A stretch of 64,000 nt of DNA from Micromonospora sp. WMMD1102. GTDB taxonomy: Bacteria > Actinomycetota > Actinomycetes > Mycobacteriales > Micromonosporaceae. The first letter of the stretch is position 1, and each line of letters starts with the position of its first letter. The notes under the pieces are model-generated. The model was not told the DNA's origin. It ran no database searches and saw nothing but the letters and a program-made list of their open reading frames with translations. Made by a program: the position numbers and the translations under genes. Positions 26,744 through 36,012 of this stretch are shown piece by piece. The stretch lies in assembly GCF_029626265.1 (NCBI RefSeq), contig NZ_JARUBN010000001.1, positions 3,844,001-3,908,000 of the forward strand, written 5' to 3'.

Positions 26744-28305
26744 TCTGTGTAACTTCCTATCCTGTCTAACTATCGGACATCGATGGGGATACGGTCTGGG
26801 AAGAAGATGTCCAGCGAGTTGAGGGCCTGCTTCCAGCCGTGGACGCCGGCCCCTTCGACGAGACGGGGCGGTGCCTGTCGGGCCTGGGTGCGGGGTTTGC
26901 CGGCCTCGGCAGCGCGTTGCCGGGCTCGTTTGTCCTCGATGTCGGCGATGGCCAGCCAGATCAGCTTGACCACGGCGTCGTCGGTGGGGAAGTGTCCCCG
27001 GTTCTTGATCACCTTGCGGATCTGGTAGTTGAACGACTCGATCGCGTTGGTGGTGTAGATGATCCGCCTCACCTCGGGTGGGAAGGCCAGGAACGGGGTG
27101 AAGCGGTCCCAGGCGCGTTCCCAGACGGCGACGGCGGCGGGGTACCGCTTGCCGAGCGGGCTGTCGGCGAAGCCGAGCAGGGCCGTCTCCGCGGCTTCGA
27201 CCGTCGGCGCGGTGTAGATCTCCTTGAGCGCGGTGACCATCGCCCGCCTGTCCTTGTAGGACACGAACTTCATCGCCGCCCTGATCAGGTGTACCACGCA
27301 GGTTTGCACGGTGGTGTGCGGCCACACGGCCTCGATCGCCTCGGGTAGGCCGGTCAGCCCGTCACAGCAGGCGATGAGCACGTCCCGTACGCCACGGTTA
27401 CGCAGTTCGGTGCAGACCTGCATCCAAAATTTGGCCCCCTCGGCCTGCTGGACCCAGATCCCGAGGACGTGCTTGACCCCGTCCACACCCACGCCGACCA
27501 CGAGGTAGCAGGCCTTGTTCCGCACCGTGCCGCCGTCGCGGACCTTCACCATCAGCGCGTCGACGTAGACGATCGGGTACACCTCATCGAGGGGCCGGGT
27601 CTGCCACGCCTTCACCTCTTCCAGGACTTCGTCGGTGATGGTGGAGATGGTGTCCGGACCGACCTCGGTGCCGTACACCCGGTGCAGATGATGCGAGATG
27701 TCCCGCACCGTCATCCCACCCGCGTACAAGCTGATGACCACATCCGAGAGGCCACCCAGACGGCGGGTGTTCTTCGGCAACAGCACCGGGGTGAACGTGC
27801 CCGCCCGGTCCCTCGGCACCCGCACCTCGACCGGCCCGACCTCGGTCTGCACCGTCTTCGGCGTGTGCCCGTTCCGCGAGTTCCCGGAGCCCTTACCGAC
27901 CGGATCATGCTTGCCGTAGCCGAGATGCTCGGTCAACTCGGCCCGCAACCCGCGTTCGAGAACGGCCTTGACCAACTCCGACAGGAACCCACCCGGCCCG
28001 GTCAGCCGCAGTCCGTCACCCTTGACCTGCGCCAACACCGCGTCCATCGCCTGATCGTCGACCAGATCCGCGACCGCCTTCCGCGCGGCCCGCTTCGCGG
28101 CTTCCTCATCGAGTACCGGGCCGGCCAGGGGCAGCCTCGGCCCGTCAGCGGCGATCCGTTCCCGCAACCCCCCCAACTCCTCGGCGTCCACCGCCAGGCC
28201 CTCACTCCGCGGGTTGATCATCGACATAGTCATCACACTTGTCCTATCTGTGCCGACCGGCTCCTACCGGCCATAACGGATATTCCCCTCAATCCGTTAC
28301 ACAGA
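26744..28305 (-). mobile_element. IS256-family insertion sequence
   Basis: The element is about 1562 bp. Both ends carry TCTGTGTAAC reading inward, left from 26744 and right ending at 28305. No 8-9 bp target duplication is visible (GTCCGATTG on the left against TCTCTCTAC on the right), so flanking DNA may have been rearranged after insertion. It carries one transposase gene. Confidence 0.8.
26770..28236 (-). CDS. IS256 family (mutator-type) transposase
   Basis: The 488-residue protein is longer at the N-terminus than the usual ~400-residue IS256 enzyme. Signature parts are LRAELTEHLGYGKHDPVG and GNSRNGHTPKTVQTEVGPVEVRVPRDR, then the DDE core with VYVDALMVKVRDGGTVRNKACYLVVGV, VLIACCDGLTGLPEAIEAVWP, TVQTCVVHLIR and YTTNAIESFNYQIRKVIKNRGHFP (catalytic glutamate). 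The enzyme appears intact. The start could be one of three nearby methionines. Confidence 0.9.
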   Translation of the reverse strand: MMTMSMINPRSEGLAVDAEELGGLRERIAADGPRLPLAGPVLDEEAAKRAARKAVADLVDDQAMDAVLAQVKGDGLRLTGPGGFLSELVKAVLERGLRAELTEHLGYGKHDPVGKGSGNSRNGHTPKTVQTEVGPVEVRVPRDRAGTFTPVLLPKNTRRLGGLSDVVISLYAGGMTVRDISHHLHRVYGTEVGPDTISTITDEVLEEVKAWQTRPLDEVYPIVYVDALMVKVRDGGTVRNKACYLVVGVGVDGVKHVLGIWVQQAEGAKFWMQVCTELRNRGVRDVLIACCDGLTGLPEAIEAVWPHTTVQTCVVHLIRAAMKFVSYKDRRAMVTALKEIYTAPTVEAAETALLGFADSPLGKRYPAAVAVWERAWDRFTPFLAFPPEVRRIIYTTNAIESFNYQIRKVIKNRGHFPTDDAVVKLIWLAIADIEDKRARQRAAEAGKPRTQARQAPPRLVEGAGVHGWKQALNSLDIFFPDRIPIDVR

Positions 28306-29111
28306 TCTCTCTACAAGCCCCAGCGTCGAGCCACACCGTCGTCCTCATCGCCGGACTGGACGCCGTAGAGGTTCCCGTCGCCATGGGCCGGTACCTCATC
28401 GGCACCCTAGCCGGCGCCGTGAGCATCGACGCGCAGCTGTCGGAGGATCTGCTCGCGCGAGGTGTCGACCGCCGTGAGGAGATCCGCAGAACCGTCACGT
28501 CCCTGATCGGCAACGACAATGTCTTCGTGACGGACGCGCAGCGGCAGGTCCGCGACACGCGCCGGAACGCATGGATCGGCGAAGGTGTCGGGCACGCCCT
28601 ACTGACGCTTAGCGCGCGCCGGGAGACTTCGTGCGTCGACGGGCGAATCTGCACCCTGTCCGAGATGCATCAGACGGTGACCCGGCAGGGCCTGGATTCG
28701 GTGGGCACCTACGTGCAGCACGGCGTGCTCGGTGTGTCCATCGGCGAAAGCAAGTCGACCGAGTCGAACGCGGGCGCCAACCTCGGTGAGGCGTTGAACT
28801 TGTTCGCCGAGGTGGAGAAGGGCATCCACGGCCCAGACCTGCGCGCTCGGCTTTCTGCGTTCCGCTACGTTCTGGAGCCAGGTCTCAAGGAGCAGGTCAA
28901 GGACTCGCTCTGGAGCGACAACGCGTCCTACCTGCCGATCATTGTCTACCAGGACGACTACGACTTCGCGACCGCTCGACCCAAGTTCGACCGGATGAAG
29001 ACGCCGCGCGACCGGCGTCGGGTCATCGTCGTGCAGTTGCCGAACTTCCATGCGTTCTTCGACTCCGTCGCGGACGCGATGCGAGCAGCGGTCGATGAGG
29101 TGATCGTCTAG
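28306..29111 (+). pseudogene. hamA: HamA-like (DUF1837) nuclease of a Hachiman-type system, 5' end cut by IS256
   Basis: The open frame begins inside the IS and enters native sequence with SSHTVVLIAGLDAVEVPVAMGRYLIGTLAG, leaving about 265 residues. A PD-(D/E)XK-like core is visible: IGEGVGHALLTL, then GLDSVGTYVQHGVLGVSIGESKS, where the D of GLDSV and the ExK of GESK fit the metal and catalytic residues. DUF1837 proteins (HamA, AbpA) are nucleases or effectors paired with a helicase. Here the helicase gene follows at once, sharing one base (TAGTG). The native start was probably removed by the IS; an ATG at 28384 could still start a shortened protein. Assignment rests on recalled motifs and gene order. 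Confidence 0.55.
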
Positions 29112-30365
29112 TGTTCAACCGGGGAATCAACGCCCTGCTGGCAGCACTGCCCACGATCGCCGACCTGACGGTCGATCAGATTCGCCGGATGCTCTCCACT
29201 GCTTGGCTCGAAACAACCGGCCCTCGGCTGGGCACCGATCAGGCCCCGACGGCGTCGTCGAAGACGCTCCGCCGGCTGGCGACGGCGCTGGAACTACACG
29301 CGATCCTTCCCCTGCAAGCCGAACAACTCATGGTCCGGGCATGCGCCTTCGTCGCTGCAGAGGCCCTGACCATCGCGCACGACTTGGCAGACGCCGACGG
29401 GCCGGACGAACAAACCGAAACGAGCAACGGCTCCCAGTTCTGGTTGTTCGGGCCGGAACGCACCTTCGAACGTGTCGAGGCCGCCCTGCTCTACCTGATC
29501 GCCGGGTACGACGCCAACGCGGCACTGACGGTCTCCGGCATCGTCGCAGAGGATCTCGGCGACGCCAGCCTGGAAGGGCCGATCGCCAACTGGGCAGTGC
29601 AGCGGATCGTGGGGCTCTGCCGTTTGACGCCGGCTGCCGAGGTCGCTGCCCCAACGCTCGACCAGCAGGCATATCCAACTCGCTTGCTGGTCCGGCACGA
29701 AGTATGGCGCCGGATCGGCGTCCACGTCGCCGACCATCTCGACTGGCTCATGTTTCGCACCGGGGCCGACCCGAACGCCGGCAGCGCGCTGCGAGCCCTC
29801 GCCGAGCGGCTCGAGAACCGGGACCAGGTACCCGCACGGCCAGCCGCCCACCCAGACCTTTACCACCTGCTGCTCCTGCTGGGCACCGCCTGCGACGAGA
29901 CCGGCTCCCGGGCACTGCGGACGGTACCGCCTCCGCCGCAGGACACCGGGGACCGTTTCGCGGCCTACCAGCGCGACCGTGCCCCGAGTCGGCCGCTGCT
30001 CTGGCCCGCCGCGCAGGAATACGCGCACGCAGCACTACCGGGTCCCGAGGCCCACGCCGTCGTAGCGGTACCCACCAACTCAGGCAAGTCGTCCGTCGCC
30101 GAACTGGCGATCAGCCAAGCTCTCTGCCGGGGCTGGGTCCTCTACCTAGCACCGACGAACGCGCTCGTCGGTCAGATCCGCCGACAGATCGCCGATGTCT
30201 TCGGCCGGGCGACGGTACGCGAGTTCCTCGGCGGCGCCGAGTACACGCAACTGGGCGGTGAATCCCTGGAACAGATTGACGACCGACAGGTGCTCGTCAT
30301 GACTCCAGAGAAGTGCTCCCTAGCGCTGCGCCAGAACCCGGAGGCCTTTGCGAAACTGGCCCTAT

Positions 30366-31958
30366 CTTGATCTTTAACCTGTGGGGCGGCGGCATCGACC
30401 CCGGCTGATCATGGTGACAGCCCTTGATCGATCATTCCTCTTGTCTAGGGAAGAAGATCGCAACCAAGGGCTGTCTGGTGGTCAGTGTGCACGATGCCGG
30501 GACGAAGGATGAGGTCGGACGGCTGGCGGCGTTCCGGCGCGAGTTCCACGCCTGTCTGACCGCTCGCCGGGATGCGTTGTTCGAGCTGGCCGACGCGCTG
30601 TTGTGCGCAGGCGCGCCGGTGCGGTCTCTGGTCGAGTTGTCGCTGGTGGGTGAGCACCGCCGCGGTCACGGCTCGCTGTACGCGGCGTTGAACCGCGGCC
30701 GGATCGACATCGAGCGGCTGCGGACCGCGGTGGCGGCGGTGCCGCTGCCGCGGGCCGCGGACGGGCGGATCGTTCTGGCGGTGGACGTGACCTGCTGGCT
30801 GCGGCCGGAGGCGCACACCTGCCCGGAGCGGGTGCTGTGCCACACCTACGGGCGCGGCAAGGACACCCACATCGGGGTGCCGGGCTGGCCGTACTCGTTC
30901 GTCACCGCCCTGGAGGCGGGGCGCACCTCGTGGACCGCCCCGTTGGACGCCCGCAGGCTGGCACCCGGCGACGACGCTGCCACGGTCACCGCCGGCCAGT
31001 TGCGGGACGTGGTGCGACGGCTGATCACTGCCGGGCAGTGGCAGCCCGGTGATCCGGACGTGTGGATCGTCGCGGACGCCGGATACGACGGACCCCGGCT
31101 GGCGTTCCTGCTGGCCGACCTGCCGGTGCAGGTTCTGGTGCGGATGCGTTCCGACCGGGTGCTACGCCGCCCCACGCCACCCCGACTGCCGGGCACCACC
31201 GGCCGCCCACGCAGGCATGGCGGCGAGTTCATCTTCGGTGACCCGGCCAGCTGGGGCGACCCGGACGTCGCCACGACCACCGACACCCGTCTCTACGGCA
31301 CCGCGACCGCCCGGGCCTGGCACCGGCTGCACCCCAGGCTGACCCACCGCACCGCATGGACCGCCCAGCACGGCCCGCTGCCGATCATCGAGGGCACCGT
31401 GATCCTGCTGACCGTCGACCGGCTGCCATCAGGTGCCAACGCGAAACCGGTCTGGCTCTGGTGGTCCCAACCGGCCGCCACTGACGCCGAGGTCGACCTG
31501 CTCTGGCAGGCGTTCCTGCGCCGCTTCGACATCGAGCACACCTTCCGCATGCTCAAGCAAACCCTTGGCTGGACCAGCCCGAAATTGCGCGATCCGCACG
31601 CCGCCGACCGTTGGACCTGGCTCGTGCTGGCCGCCTACACCCAGCTGCGCCTCGCCCGAGGCGCCGTCGGCGACCTGCGCCGGCCCTGGGAACGCCCAGC
31701 GTCGCCCGAGCGACTCACGCCCGCCCGCGTCCGGCGAGGGTTTCGGCACCTGCGCGGCAAAGCCGGCAACCCCGCCCGCGCGCCGAAACCGTCCCGACCA
31801 GGACCCGGCCGACCACCCGGACTACGCAACCGCCACCCGGCAACCCGCCACGACGTCCACATCGTCACCGCCGCCACCAGCACAAAACCGAAAGGCTGCA
31901 CGAAGAAAACGAAGACTTCGAATAACCCGAGGCCACGTCGCACAGGTTAAAGATCAAG
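30366..31958 (+). mobile_element. DDE insertion sequence inserted in the helicase gene
   Basis: The element is 1593 bp with 18-bp perfect terminal inverted repeats (CTTGATCTTTAACCTGTG). It is flanked by the 4-bp duplication CTAT (30362-30365 and 31959-31962). The insertion lies one codon before the helicase DEAH box. It encodes a single transposase. Confidence 0.92.
30478..31950 (+). CDS. NF041680-type DDE transposase
   Basis: About 490 residues from a GTG at 30478 (AAGGG upstream). Key parts are KDEVGRLAAFRREFHACL at the N-terminus, RIVLAVDVTCWLRPEAHTCPERVLCH (first aspartate), VWIVADAGYDGPRLAFLLADLPVQVLVRMRSDRVL (second aspartate) and LLWQAFLRRFDIEHTFRMLKQTLGWTSPKLR (glutamate, in the IEHTFR motif). 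This is the architecture of actinobacterial NF041680-type transposases, related to IS4-like DDE enzymes. The tail is basic and P-rich. It appears intact. Confidence 0.85.
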   Translation: MVSVHDAGTKDEVGRLAAFRREFHACLTARRDALFELADALLCAGAPVRSLVELSLVGEHRRGHGSLYAALNRGRIDIERLRTAVAAVPLPRAADGRIVLAVDVTCWLRPEAHTCPERVLCHTYGRGKDTHIGVPGWPYSFVTALEAGRTSWTAPLDARRLAPGDDAATVTAGQLRDVVRRLITAGQWQPGDPDVWIVADAGYDGPRLAFLLADLPVQVLVRMRSDRVLRRPTPPRLPGTTGRPRRHGGEFIFGDPASWGDPDVATTTDTRLYGTATARAWHRLHPRLTHRTAWTAQHGPLPIIEGTVILLTVDRLPSGANAKPVWLWWSQPAATDAEVDLLWQAFLRRFDIEHTFRMLKQTLGWTSPKLRDPHAADRWTWLVLAAYTQLRLARGAVGDLRRPWERPASPERLTPARVRRGFRHLRGKAGNPARAPKPSRPGPGRPPGLRNRHPATRHDVHIVTAATSTKPKGCTKKTKTSNNPRPRRTG

Positions 31959-32470
31959 CTATGTGTCTTTGACGAAGCGCACCTTCTCGGTGACCGGACC
32001 GGCCGCGGCGTAATCGCCGAGCTGGTTATCGCAGAGATCATGCACCGCAGCCGGCAGGCGCGACTGCTGCTGATGTCCGCCCTGATCGCCAATCCGTCCG
32101 AGCTCGGGGCATGGCTCGGCCAGGCGACTGGAACGCCCACGGCCGTGATCAACGAACCTTGGCGCCCGACTCGCACCCTCCGCGTGATCGCCGGCATCGA
32201 CCGCGAGCGCGGCAACGTAGCCGCCAACGCCGCCTATCAACATCTCCAGGCACTCCCACCCCACCGCAAACGGCAGAAGTTCAAAACACCGCTCGCCCTG
32301 CTTGCCGGCCTTCAGGGCGCATGGACAAGCCAAACGGTCGACGACTACGCGCTCGTGCAGACCGACATCGAAGTCCCTGCCGCCGTCACCCGGAAAGCCC
32401 GCTGGGACCCGGCCGGCTATTGCACACCGGCCGCCGCGGCGATCGTGCAGCGCCTCGGCCTGCGCGGCGA

Positions 32471-33993
32471 GTGACTGATCAGGTGCTCGTCGGCGGGTTG
32501 GCTTGACCTGGGCTGGTCTGGGTGGATCATGGTCGGGTGTCCGGAACGCCGTCCATCGTGGAGCTGCTTGAGCGGCTTGCCCGGCTGGAGGCCCGGGTTC
32601 TTGAGCTTGAGCGGGACAACGCCGGGTTGCGGCGGGAGAACGCGGTGTTGCGGGCCGAGAACGCGGATCTGCGGGCCCGGCTTGGGCAGGACTCGTCGAA
32701 CTCGTCGCGGCCGCCGTCGTCAGACGGGTTGGCCAAGCCGGCGCCGAAGTCGTTGCGAACCCGGTCGGGTCGGCGTGCCGGCGGTCAGCCGGGCCATCAG
32801 GGGCGCACGTTGCGGCAGGTGGATGACCCACACGAGTGGGTGGAGCACGAACCTGCTGGCTGTGGCGAATGTGGTGGGGATCTGACCGGTGCCAGGGTTG
32901 CCGGGGTCGTCGCGCGGCAGGTGTTCGACCTGCCGGAGGTTGGTGTGCGGGTGACCGAGCATCGGATCGTGTCCCGCCGGTGCGGGTGCGGGCACGTCAC
33001 CGCCGGCCGGTCTCCGGACGGGGTGGACGCCCCGGTTCAGTACGGGCCGAGGGCTCAGGCCGCGGCGGTGTATCTGCAGCAGGCGTTGTTCGGGGCGCAG
33101 GCACGGACGGCGCAGGCCATGAGTGATTTGTTCGGCGTGCCGATGTCGGCGGGCGCGGTCGCCGCCGCTCACGCCCGCGCCGGGGATGCTCTGACCGATT
33201 CGGAGTTCGTGGATCAGGTCCGCGACGCGCTGGCCAGCGCGGGCGTGGTGCACGTCGACGAGTCCGGGCTGCGGGTCGCCGGCAAGCTGCACTGGGTGCA
33301 TGTGGCTACCACCGGCAAGTACACCCTCGTCTGGGTGCACCCGAAACGCGGCCGGGCCGGGATCGACGCCGGCCAGGTGATGGCCTCGATCACCGGGATC
33401 GCCGTGCACGACGCGTGGGCCCCATACGACACCTACACCCCGGCCGCCCACCAGCTGTGCTGCGCCCACCTGCTGCGGGAACTGACCGCCGCCGCCGAAC
33501 TGGCACCGCGGGCGGTATGGCCCGGGCAGGCAGCCGACGCGATCCTACGACTCAAGACCGCCGCGGACACCGCACGCGTCCACAAGGCGTCCGGTATCAA
33601 CCCAGACCTGCTGGCCGAGCAGACCGGCCTGTTCCACCAGGCCGCTCTGATCGCGGTCAAGGACCACCAGCACGAGAAGTCGAAGACCGGCCGGAAACTG
33701 ACCGCGCTCGGCCGCCGGATGCGTGACCGCATCGACGACTACCTGCGTTTCACGGTCGACCTGCGGTCCCCGTTCGACAACAACGCCGCCGAGCAGCAGA
33801 TCCGCATGGTCAAGATCCGACAGAAAGTATCCGGGAGCTTACGCACCCTCGACGGAGCCCAGCAGTTCGCGCTGATCCGCTCCTACCTCGCCACCACCAC
33901 CGCACACGGCCGCAACATCATGAACGCCCTCACCGAACTCATCGCCGGCCGCCCCTGGCTACCCACCGCCACAGCGACCACCTGATCAGTCAC
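32471..33993 (+). mobile_element. IS66-type insertion sequence 2 (distinct from the twin copies)
   Basis: The element is 1523 bp with matching ends GTGACTGATCAGGTG. The flanks (CGCGGCGA and GGCAGGAG) are not duplicated. The left flank is the interior of the helicase gene and the right flank is the interior of a recombinase gene. The lack of a duplication, together with both flanking genes being cut exactly at its ends, indicates an adjacent deletion or recombination event. Confidence 0.9.
32537..33985 (+). CDS. IS66 family transposase (element 2)
   Basis: About 482 residues from a GTG at 32537. It has the same domain order as the IS66 twins but is clearly divergent. A coiled-coil helix comes first (SIVELLERLARLEARVLELERDNAGL), then SSRPPSSDG, zinc clusters (CGECGGD, RRCGCGHV), VHVDESGLRVAGKLHWVHV, AVHDAWAPYDTY, and FDNNAAEQQIRMVKIRQKVSGS. 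No inactivating change is seen. Confidence 0.93.
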   Translation: MSGTPSIVELLERLARLEARVLELERDNAGLRRENAVLRAENADLRARLGQDSSNSSRPPSSDGLAKPAPKSLRTRSGRRAGGQPGHQGRTLRQVDDPHEWVEHEPAGCGECGGDLTGARVAGVVARQVFDLPEVGVRVTEHRIVSRRCGCGHVTAGRSPDGVDAPVQYGPRAQAAAVYLQQALFGAQARTAQAMSDLFGVPMSAGAVAAAHARAGDALTDSEFVDQVRDALASAGVVHVDESGLRVAGKLHWVHVATTGKYTLVWVHPKRGRAGIDAGQVMASITGIAVHDAWAPYDTYTPAAHQLCCAHLLRELTAAAELAPRAVWPGQAADAILRLKTAADTARVHKASGINPDLLAEQTGLFHQAALIAVKDHQHEKSKTGRKLTALGRRMRDRIDDYLRFTVDLRSPFDNNAAEQQIRMVKIRQKVSGSLRTLDGAQQFALIRSYLATTTAHGRNIMNALTELIAGRPWLPTATATT

Positions 33994-35172
33994 GGCAGGA
34001 GTAGTAGGTGTATCCGGTGACGGTGCGGCCGAACATGCGCCGCTGGCACGGCGCGCACCAGACGTAGGAACGAAGCGCGTAAACCCGTTTGGTCTGCCGG
34101 TGCCGGTTGGGAGAACCCTGGCGGGCGTCGGCGCGTGACCGTTCCCGAGATCGGCCCACGTTCTGCGCGGCGAGGAACGTCTCGATCGGCACGATGCCCG
34201 GGTGGGTGGGTTGGGCGGAGACGACCCACTGCTCGCGGGGGTTGACCTTGCCGGGGTGCAGTTTGTCTTTGGTCGAGCGCCTGTTCCAGACCATGTGGCC
34301 GGTGTACTTGGGGTTGACGAGGATCTCGCGGACCGCCGAGCCGGTCCATCGTCCGACGGCACGGGCGGGGTCGACGGGTTGTGGGGGCGGGCAGCGGTCG
34401 AGGTCGGTGTTGAGCCGTTCGGCGATGGCCCGGTAGGACAGCTTCTCGTCAATGCGCCAGGCGTAGATCTGCTCGACCACCGGCCCTCGGTCGGGGTCGA
34501 TCTTCAGCTTGGTCTTGTGTTTGCCTTCCGCGCGTTTGGCGGAACCGGGTGTTTGTGCTTCTCGGCGAGGTAGCCGTACGGCGGCTTGCCGACGTTCCAC
34601 CCCTGGGTGGTGTGTTCCTCGAAACCGTCCCACGACTTCTCCAGCATCTCGATCATGTACCACTCGGCCACGCCCTGCTTGGTGCGGCGCAGGAGGATCT
34701 GAGCGGCGCGCTTGCGGCTGTTCGACTGCATGACCGGCTCGTCGGCAGCCAGCAGAGGCACCCCGGCGAGTTCAAGGTCGTGCTCGATCTTGGTGCCCTG
34801 GTGGGTCCATCGAGCGATGCGGTCGATCGACTCGCAGATGACGACATCGAAGCGGCGATCCGGCGACGTGGCCTCTTCCAGCATGTCGACGAGGCCGCCG
34901 TCTCGTTGCACGGCGATGTCGAACTTCTGCCACGCGGTGCCCCGGCCGCGCTGGCTGAGTTCCTTGCGGGAGGATTCCACGTCCCAGTACCACGCCACGA
35001 TGACCATGTTGGGCAGGAGCGCCCGTTCGGAGTTGGTCAACTGCCGGGGGATCGACAGGGTGGGGTCCTGCTGCTCCTCAGTCGAGGTACGCCCGAGGAA
35101 CGCGACCCGTATCGTCCGCTTCGGGGTGGCGGTGGCGGGTGGGCGGAGCCAGTCGGGCAGCGTGCTCGTCAC
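33994..35172 (-). pseudogene. Large serine recombinase, frameshifted and cut by the IS66-type element
   Basis: The ATG at 35172 starts a resolvase-type N-domain (IRVAFLGRTSTEEQQDPTLSIPRQL with the catalytic Ser in RTST; RFDVVICESIDRIARW) and continues to KPPYGYLAEKHKHP. A frameshift near 34545 moves to the frame carrying the recombinase domain: KTKLKIDPDRGPVVEQIYAWRI, SYRAIAERLN, WTGSAVREILVNPKYTGHMVWNRR, and a zinc-ribbon start (WCAPCQRRMFG, YYSCRD). It then stops inside the end of the IS66-type element. The leucine-rich C-terminal part is missing. Such enzymes integrate mobile elements. This copy cannot work. Confidence 0.8.
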
Positions 35173-35666
35173 AGGTGGCCTCCGTCGCGGATGAGTTGGG
35201 TCAGGACGTTGATGTAGTCGACGCTGCGCAGTCGCCAGGGCATGACCGGCAGCCGGTCACCGTCGCGGATCTCGGGGGCGTGGAGGAACTCAATGCCGGC
35301 GACCGTGAGCGCACGTAGGAGCGCGGTGCTCGTCGCCGTGTCGCAGGACAGGCGGTGGACGTCGGTGCTGATCACGAAGTCGAACCGGCGTTCTGGCCGG
35401 TTCGCCTCGGTGAGCAGGTCATCCAGACCACCGTCACGGCTGATCTCCCGCTCGTGGTTCAGGAGCAGGTTGGCGGGTGCCCGCCGGTAGTCGGGCCGGG
35501 TGCCGAGGTCGGAGAACACGGCCGTGATCGCGCCGTCAGGCAGCACCGAGACGCACTGGTGGTACTGACCGCCGACCACGAGGGCCGCCGTGTCGAGGTC
35601 GCTGGCCTCGGCGGTCCGGCCGTAGAACGCCACACGCGGAGGCACTGTCGTGCGGTGGATGTTCAT
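35169..35666 (-). CDS. Resolvase-like partner of the serine recombinase
   Basis: A 165-residue protein coupled to the recombinase by an ATGA overlap. RVAFYGRTAEASDLD looks like the first strand of a serine recombinase domain with the serine replaced (RTAE instead of RTS). FDFVISTDVHRLSCDTATSTALLRALTVAGIEFLHAPE fits the end of that fold (usually VxxxDRLSR). It appears to be a catalytically degenerate N-terminal resolvase domain, perhaps a regulatory or structural partner. The missing serine is visible; the partner role is inference. Confidence 0.55.
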   Translation of the reverse strand: MNIHRTTVPPRVAFYGRTAEASDLDTAALVVGGQYHQCVSVLPDGAITAVFSDLGTRPDYRRAPANLLLNHEREISRDGGLDDLLTEANRPERRFDFVISTDVHRLSCDTATSTALLRALTVAGIEFLHAPEIRDGDRLPVMPWRLRSVDYINVLTQLIRDGGHL

Positions 35667-35818
35667 GCCTCGGCCAGGGCGCCGGTGGTGCGGTCAGCGG
35701 CCCCCGGTGGGCAGATGATGACGGTGACCGCCCCATCGTTCGATGCGATGGCCGGTGTGTCGTGGGGGGCGTAGACGACGATGCGCCCGGTGTCGTCGCG
35801 GGTGACGGTGGCGCACAT
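35663..35818 (-). CDS. Small protein, first gene of the recombinase operon
   Basis: An ATG at 35818 follows a perfect AGGAGG. The 51-residue product (MCATVTRDDTGRIVVYAPHD ... VTVIICPPGAADRT) overlaps the next gene by ATGA. It looks like a small beta-rich domain. The operon order (small protein, degenerate resolvase, recombinase) suggests a module of an integrative element. No family is recognised. Confidence 0.55.
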   Translation of the reverse strand: MCATVTRDDTGRIVVYAPHDTPAIASNDGAVTVIICPPGAADRTTGALAEA

Positions 35819-36012
35819 GACGCGCGTACCTCCTGCGGTTGGTTGGCGTCGGGTCAGGCCACGCGGCCGACCGCCGGTACTGCCGGTCGACCCGTGGACG
35901 TCGATCACCGCTCAACTCAGTGAAGGGATCAAGACCGCCCGAGGGCAACACCGGCCACGGCACACCGAGTGGGCCGGAGGGCGACCGGTCAGGCGGGCTC
36001 GGCGTGGTGCTG

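Larger units (their letters stand above)
29111..32470 (+). pseudogene. hamB: HamB-like DEAD/DEAH helicase, interrupted by one IS and truncated by another
   Basis: A GTG at 29111 overlaps the hamA stop. A helical N-terminal domain of about 290 residues leads to the helicase motifs: AVVAVPTNSGKSSVAELAI (Walker A, ~residue 325), YLAPTNALVGQIRRQ (Ia), VLVMTPEKCSLAL. The frame is cut at 30365 by the IS at 30366-31958. Removing the IS and one CTAT duplication joins KLALCV to FDEAHLLGDRTGRG (DEAH box) in frame, followed by LLLMSALIANPSELGAWLG (motif III). The gene stops at the left end of the next IS66 element, with the RecA2 domain missing. It is clearly inactive. HamB helicases of Hachiman sense DNA damage from phage and release HamA. 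Confidence 0.65.

Noticed and set aside
26735..28313. Target-site duplication of the IS256-family element
   Set aside because: The bases flanking both ends do not match at 8 or 9 bp in any register tried.
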